From assembly GCF_019097595.1 (NCBI RefSeq), contig NC_080720.1:27900852-27964851 (forward strand): a stretch of DNA of 64,000 nt, read 5' to 3'. Each line of letters opens with the position of its first letter. Position 1 is the first letter of the stretch. The notes under the pieces are model-generated. The model had not been told where the DNA came from, searched no databases, and worked only from the letters and a program-made list of their open reading frames with translations. Origin of the DNA: Hemibagrus wyckioides. Its lineage: Eukaryota > Chordata > Actinopteri > Siluriformes > Bagridae. The translations under genes and the position numbers were made by a program. Of this stretch, positions 59,085 to 64,000 are shown one piece after another.

Positions 59085-60030
59085 TTTATTCTTTACTCTT
59101 TCTGTGTTAAATATTTCATTTAATTTTTTGAATTGTTTTCCTTTATTCTGTTCTTCTATTCTATTCTATTCTTATTCTATTCTTTTTCTCAGTGTTAAAT
59201 ATTTTATTTTATTTTTTCCTTTATTCTGTTAGTTTTTATTCTTTACTCTTTGTGTTAAATATTTCATTTAATTTTTTGAATTGTTTTCCTTTATTCTGTT
59301 CTTCTATTCTATTCTTATTCTATTCTTTTTCTCAGTGTTAAATATTTTATTTTATTTTTTCCTTTATTCTGTTAGTTTTTTCTTTCCTATTCCAGTGTTA
59401 AATATTTTATTAAGTTTTTATCAATTTTCTTTCTTCATTTTGCTAGTTTTTATTCTTTCCTCGTTCTCACTGTGAAATATTTTATTTAATTTAAACATTT
59501 TTTCCCCTTTATTCTGCTGGTTTTTATTATTTTCCCTTTCTCAGTGTTAACCCCCCCCCCATATTCTCTTCTTTTTTTTATTCTGTCCTCTTTCTCAGTG
59601 TTAAATATTTTATTTAATTTTTAACTTTTTTCCTTTATTCTCTTAGTTTGTATTCTGTCCTCTTTTACAGTGTTAAATATTTTAAGTTTTTATAAATTTT
59701 CTCCTTCATTTTGCTAGTTTTTATTCTTTCCTCATTCTCACTGTGAAATATTTTTATTTAATTTTTATTTTTTTCCCCTTTTATTCTTTTCTCTTTCTCA
59801 GTGTTAAATATGAAATTTCTTTAACATTGTTTCCTTTTTGTTCATTTTTATTCTTTCCTCTTTCTCAGTGTTAAATATTTTTTCTTTTTTTTTTACTTTA
59901 TTCTGTTCATATTTATTCTTTTTCAGTGTTAAATATTTTATTTAATTTTTATTTTTTTTCCTTTATTCTGATAGTTATTCTTTCCTCTTTCTCAGTGTTA
60001 AATATTTTTTAATTTTTATTTTTTTCCTGA
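59085..60030. repeat. irregular T-rich minisatellite, about 14 units
   Basis: The core GTGTTAAATATTTTATTTAA or a variant recurs near 59103, 59191, 59252, 59333, 59393, 59473, 59541, 59598, 59671, 59741, 59800, 59868, 59925 and 59994, at intervals of 57-88 bp. Between cores lie TCCTTTATTCTGTTAG and TTCTTTCCTCTTTCTC blocks. The first four units form a doublet of about 145 bp repeated twice. Confidence 0.85.
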
Positions 60031-61114
60031 AACAAATGCAGAAAAACATAGCATTAATAAAAAAACAAAAAACAAAAAAAAACATCTATGATCTGTTTTT
60101 GGTAAAGCAGCACCACACTTCCCTAGTTGCCCTGGTGTGATTTTATTGGGGGCAAAATCCTTTTTTCTTACAGCCACCCATTTTTTTCTGATTAAATACT
60201 TCGCCTTTGTTTAATTCTGATTATATGAAGTCATTCGGTCCAGCTGCAGTGCACACCGTACTGACCAGAAAAGCAGATCACGAGAGCTTATGTCATATTA
60301 TCTGCTTTTTATTGTCGTGAGCAAAGACTCCGGTACGGTCAGACTCTTTCTCGGTACGGTCAGACAGACTGGTTTTCAGAAGGTTCCACAGGGATCATGT
60401 AGTGGAAATTCTGATGACTGGAGCTGATGTTTGTTTATGACTTGTGGTTTAACATCTGGGGAAATGACAGTGCAAAGCTAGCATTGATCTTTTGCTCTCT
60501 CGCACACTGTGCGTGTGTTTGTATGTGTGTGTGTGTGTACATTTTCAATTATTTCCTCAATGCATACTGTATTATAGTATCCATGGCTCTTCAATATATA
60601 GTAACAACTCTTCCTAATTATTTGCACTGCGCAAATGCACTTCTGCTTAGATGCAAACTGTATTTCGTTGCCTTGTACCTACATGTGCAGTGACAAAAAA
60701 GTTGAATCTGATCTAATCTGAAACAGGTTTCCAAAGAAATCACAGTTTTTCCCCCTCTCTATATTTGCATGTCTTCTTTTCTCTCTTTTGCCGAACACAA
60801 GCGTCCCTGTGCCAATAATAACAGTTTAATCTCTCATATACAATAATCTTTCTAGCATGAATGTAAACTTGTCTACTGGTTTATTTTGCGCAGGAGTCTT
60901 ATGTTAGCAAACATACCTCCATTTTGCACAATAAATTAGATTAGCTAATCTCTTTCTTTCCAGCCGTTTGTTTATGCACTAAAGTGCATCAGCTGACGCA
61001 CCGTTTCTCTCTGCATCTCAGTAGTTGTGTTGATCTTTTAAAAGTCATTTGGCTAGGATAAATGGGACACTTTCACAACATAATCTCCTTACAATAAATA
61101 TATACACACAAACA

Positions 61115-61312
61115 CACTGATCAGCCATAACATTAAAACCACTTTAATCCCCCTTGTGCTGCCAACACAGCTCTAGATCTGTGATACCTGGCACCAAGAT
61201 GTCAGCAGCAGATCCTGTAAGTTGCGAGGTGGGGCCTCCATGGATCGGATTTGTTTGTCCAGCACATCCTACAGATCCTCGATCAGATTGAGATCTGGGG
61301 AATTCGGAGACA
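61115..61312 (-). mobile_element. family B fragment keeping a C-terminal transposase piece
   Basis: It starts CACTGATCAGCCATAACATT and contains CCTGGCACCAAGATGTCAGC and GATTGAGATCTGGGGAATTC, as in the long copy at 51828-52951. The other end is missing. Confidence 0.7.
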
Positions 61313-63025
61313 GAACTCCTATTAAGGAACACCCTTGCAATTTCCTATTTCTTTTTTCTTTCATAAAATGTTTCTGATAACTTTGAGGGTGGAAAAAGTT
61401 CTGACGTGATTCATCTTGGTTTCATATTTTTACATCACCGAAGCCTGCCATTTTAACAGGGGTGTGAAAACGTTCAATATCGTGTATGTGTGTGCGCCAC
61501 GAACGAGGACTTAACCACGGCGAAGCTCGTATGATACACTGCACCATTTAAGTTCACATTATGCGTTATTTTCCAGCTGACCTTAAAGAGCAGGACTGTT
61601 TTATCTGAACATTTCTTTAGTATTCCTGATAAATGTATGCCTCTCACTCTTCAAACAGATGCTTCCTGCTTCCTCCTGTACCCCCTCGCCGTACGTCACC
61701 ACGCTTAAACGCTGCCAGACTCCCAGCGAGGCAGCGCGCCTCTCCTTTAACCCACAGCAGCTGGAGCTCGCTGTCCTGCTCCTGTGGCTAGCTTTGACGT
61801 CAGCAAGAGCTGATGAATAATAACACTGCTAATGGAAAACAGTGGAGGAATGCTGTGAACACTTTGTGCCCTTCCTCTCGTTTGTCAGTTCATTTCATTC
61901 TCCTTTTAACCGATTAAAAAGATCCGAAAGAAAAAGATATATACGCTAGATATATGCGAAGTAGATACCACAGGTATTTTGTTTTCCGTCAGCATATAAG
62001 CTGAAAGAAGAGTATTTCTGAATGTTGTGTTCACGAGTTTCTTTAGACTTTAGTGTGTTTACTGGACTGAGCTTCAAAGCTGCCCTTCTCAAACACAGAT
62101 AGATTGGTTTTGTCCAGGTCTGAGCCCCAGTCTTTGATGATCAGAAAATTTGGGCAGAAAAAAAACCCTTATGGGCTTATAAACTGTGTTTCAAAAATTT
62201 TCCCAGGTCTCGGGTCAGCTCTTTCATGTTGCAATTATTGTGTTTTCTTTCTTTTATTTCACGACACTGGTTGAGGATGAATAAGTTTCATGAGCCTGTA
62301 CTGTTCGAAAGAAACCAAGAAGCTCACAAAAGGACTAATCAAGGATCTAGTCTCATGTAGCCAGAGCTTCAGAAGGTCTGGACTACATAGCTTTACTGGC
62401 CGAGAGGGTGTCTGACTGACATGTAAAGCAACCATTCACAGTTGTTCAGTGTCATGTTTAGAGGCATGAAAAAGTGAATGTCCCTTTTGAAAAAGAAAAC
62501 AGACCGTCATGCAACCCTAGAGTGTTCATTTAAGAAAGTCGTCCAAATTAAATGACCATGAACTTCACTTCATATGAAAAATCCAGCGTTCAGCTGATCC
62601 TCATAAGCACTCACTGGCTCACTTGTAAACACAACAGCTTCCTTTTTCCATGAGGGATGTCATGACTGCTTTGTTTCCAGGAGGACCGTTAAAAAACGTG
62701 ACGCACGCGTCTCAGATATCCTGTAGAATTTAACCAACCAGATGAAGACTTCAGCATTTACAGTTTTGCAATTCTTATTTCTGCTCTAGACTGGCTCTCT
62801 ATGGTTAGAACAGACAGAACCATGGTGTTGCATCAGAGCTGGAACTTTATGCACCGTGTGACATTGTGAATGTTTCAGAGGATTTAAATGATAATCAGGG
62901 AGTCTTGTTTAAGGGAACAATAGCAGTAGCACCATGTTATCAGCAGGACGTAATCTCCCAACTTACTGGTTTACGGCCAAGCGTAAGGATTTGAGCGAGT
63001 TTGAGAGAGAGTCCTCTATAATATA

Positions 63026-63491
63026 CACCGATCAGCCATAACATTATGACCACCGAGAGGTGCCGTGATTAACACTGATTAGCTCCTCATCATGGTACCT
63101 GTTAGTGGGTGGGATATATTAGGCAGCAGGTGAAAATTATGTCCTCAAAGTTGATGTGTTAGAAGCAGGAGAAATGGACAAGTGTAAGGATTTGAGCGAG
63201 TTTGACAAAGGACCAAATTGTGATGGCTAGACGACTGGATCAGAGCATCTCTTGAGGGTGGGGTGTTGCCGGTCTGCAGTGGTCTGTATCTATCAAAAGT
63301 GGTCCAAGGATGGAACCGTAGTGAACCGGCGACAGGGTCATGGGTGACCAAGGCTCACTGATGCTACTGTTGATCAATTTAATTCTGGTTCTGATAGAAA
63401 TGTGTCAGAGTACACAGCGCATGACGTTTTAGCAGCAAAAGGGGGACCAACACAATATTAGGCAGGTGGTCATAATGATGTGCCTGATCAG
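63026..63491 (+). mobile_element. family B MITE copy
   Basis: It starts CACCGATCAGCCATAACATT after TA (63024-63025) and ends in a diverged right repeat (ATAATGATGTGCCTGATCAG). It carries private deletions in addition to the common one. A 28-bp shard of the same family (AAGCGTAAGGATTTGAGCGA) lies just upstream at 62979-63006. Confidence 0.75.
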
Positions 63492-64000
63492 AAACATATT
63501 CTCAGTGCAGATTCTTGTTTCTCGGTTGCCAGGAGTGGAATCGATGCCAGTGTAGACCAACTGCCTTGACATCTTATGCATTCTGAGATGCTTTTCTGCT
63601 CATCACGGTGGTACATAGTGATTATTTGAGTTAACATAGTACAGTACAGAGTATTGTGTGTGTGTGTAAATCCAAGGAGTTCAGATATTTTTATATAAAA
63701 ATTCAACCAGTAAAGTATTTTCACTTGCAGCCGAATAGTTTCCCATTTCAGATGTTTTATGTGAGTGTTAACTAAAGCTGTATCTGCTGCTGTTAATGAG
63801 CAGGGGCTCATGTTAATGGAGCCCGGTGAGTGTATATTACTAAGAGAACACACTTGTGTGTGAATGTGTTCACAGCCTAAATATTTGAATCCTGGACGCT
63901 GTGCTGCTTTTAGAAACGCTCAACCCCGAAACGTTTTACAGTCACACCTTCGTGAAGAGTTTAAAGCTCCACTTCATGGTTTTAAAAGCCTCGGTCCTGC

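Larger units (their letters stand above)
41092..64000 (+). other. start of pitpnc1 intron 1, no further exon recognised
   Basis: I looked for the next PITPNC1 exon (beginning YRIGQLY in mammals) and found none. The stretch is mostly transposons and SINEs, listed separately. I see nothing recognisable in 41800-42420, 43190-44690, 45250-46000, 46400-47120, 47600-48890, 50230-50880, 52960-53770, 54270-54650, 60040-61100, 61320-62970 and 63495-64000, apart from microsatellites, a G-run at 43551-43577 and a GC-rich patch with a CRE at 61670-61810. Confidence 0.6.

Noticed and set aside
59085..60030. CRISPR-like array of regularly spaced repeats
   Set aside because: Units are diverged, spacing is irregular, spacers are not unique and the DNA is eukaryotic; it is a minisatellite.

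Overview
The window is nuclear DNA of a teleost fish. Introns carry vertebrate-type GT-AG splice sites, the DNA is AT-rich and full of (CA)n, (TA)n and tetranucleotide microsatellites, and it is packed with Tc1/mariner transposons and tRNA-derived SINEs typical of ray-finned fish. The mix of repeats makes a catfish (Siluriformes) or related otophysan likely, but that is inference. Coding density is very low: two protein genes are supported, both on the + strand, head to tail.

Gene 1 is tex2 (testis-expressed 2, an ER membrane protein with an SMP lipid-transfer domain). A CCAAT/GC-box promoter lies near 1.54-1.71 kb. Two probable non-coding exons end at 1927 and span 2792-2862, followed by a 17.2 kb intron. 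Eleven coding exons then run from 20114 to 35908. All ten coding junctions have GT-AG ends and keep phase, giving a 1060-residue protein: disordered Ser-rich N-terminus, membrane hairpin, PH-like domain, SMP domain. A 3.2 kb 3' UTR ends at a poly(A) signal at 39089.

Gene 2 starts about 1.3 kb further on: the first coding exon of pitpnc1 (phosphatidylinositol transfer protein, cytoplasmic 1; RdgB-beta). It is only 16 codons long (41044-41091) and is preceded by a GC-rich, G-run-rich promoter and a possible 5' UTR intron. I find no second exon, so 41092-64000 reads as the start of a long first intron. The two genes are not an operon. Both encode lipid-transfer proteins.

The rest is mobile DNA. 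(i) One Tc1 copy in tex2 intron 3 has an uninterrupted 341-aa DD34E transposase but has lost one outer inverted-repeat end. (ii) A family starting CACTATATTGCC has two long decayed copies plus five short copies sharing one internal deletion, and one end fragment. (iii) A family starting CACCGATCAGGC has about ten copies, most sharing another deletion, one split by a SINE. (iv) A 525-bp MITE starts CAGTGGAACCTC. There are also several SINE families, long unclassified teleost repeats, a perfect 106-bp inverted repeat around a TA tract, and an irregular minisatellite at 59.1-60.0 kb. No CRISPR array, rRNA, functional tRNA gene, virus or prokaryotic system is visible. I do not see a new biological system. 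The items most worth checking are the intact transposase copy, the micro-exon start of pitpnc1, and the records of transposon breakage and MITE amplification.
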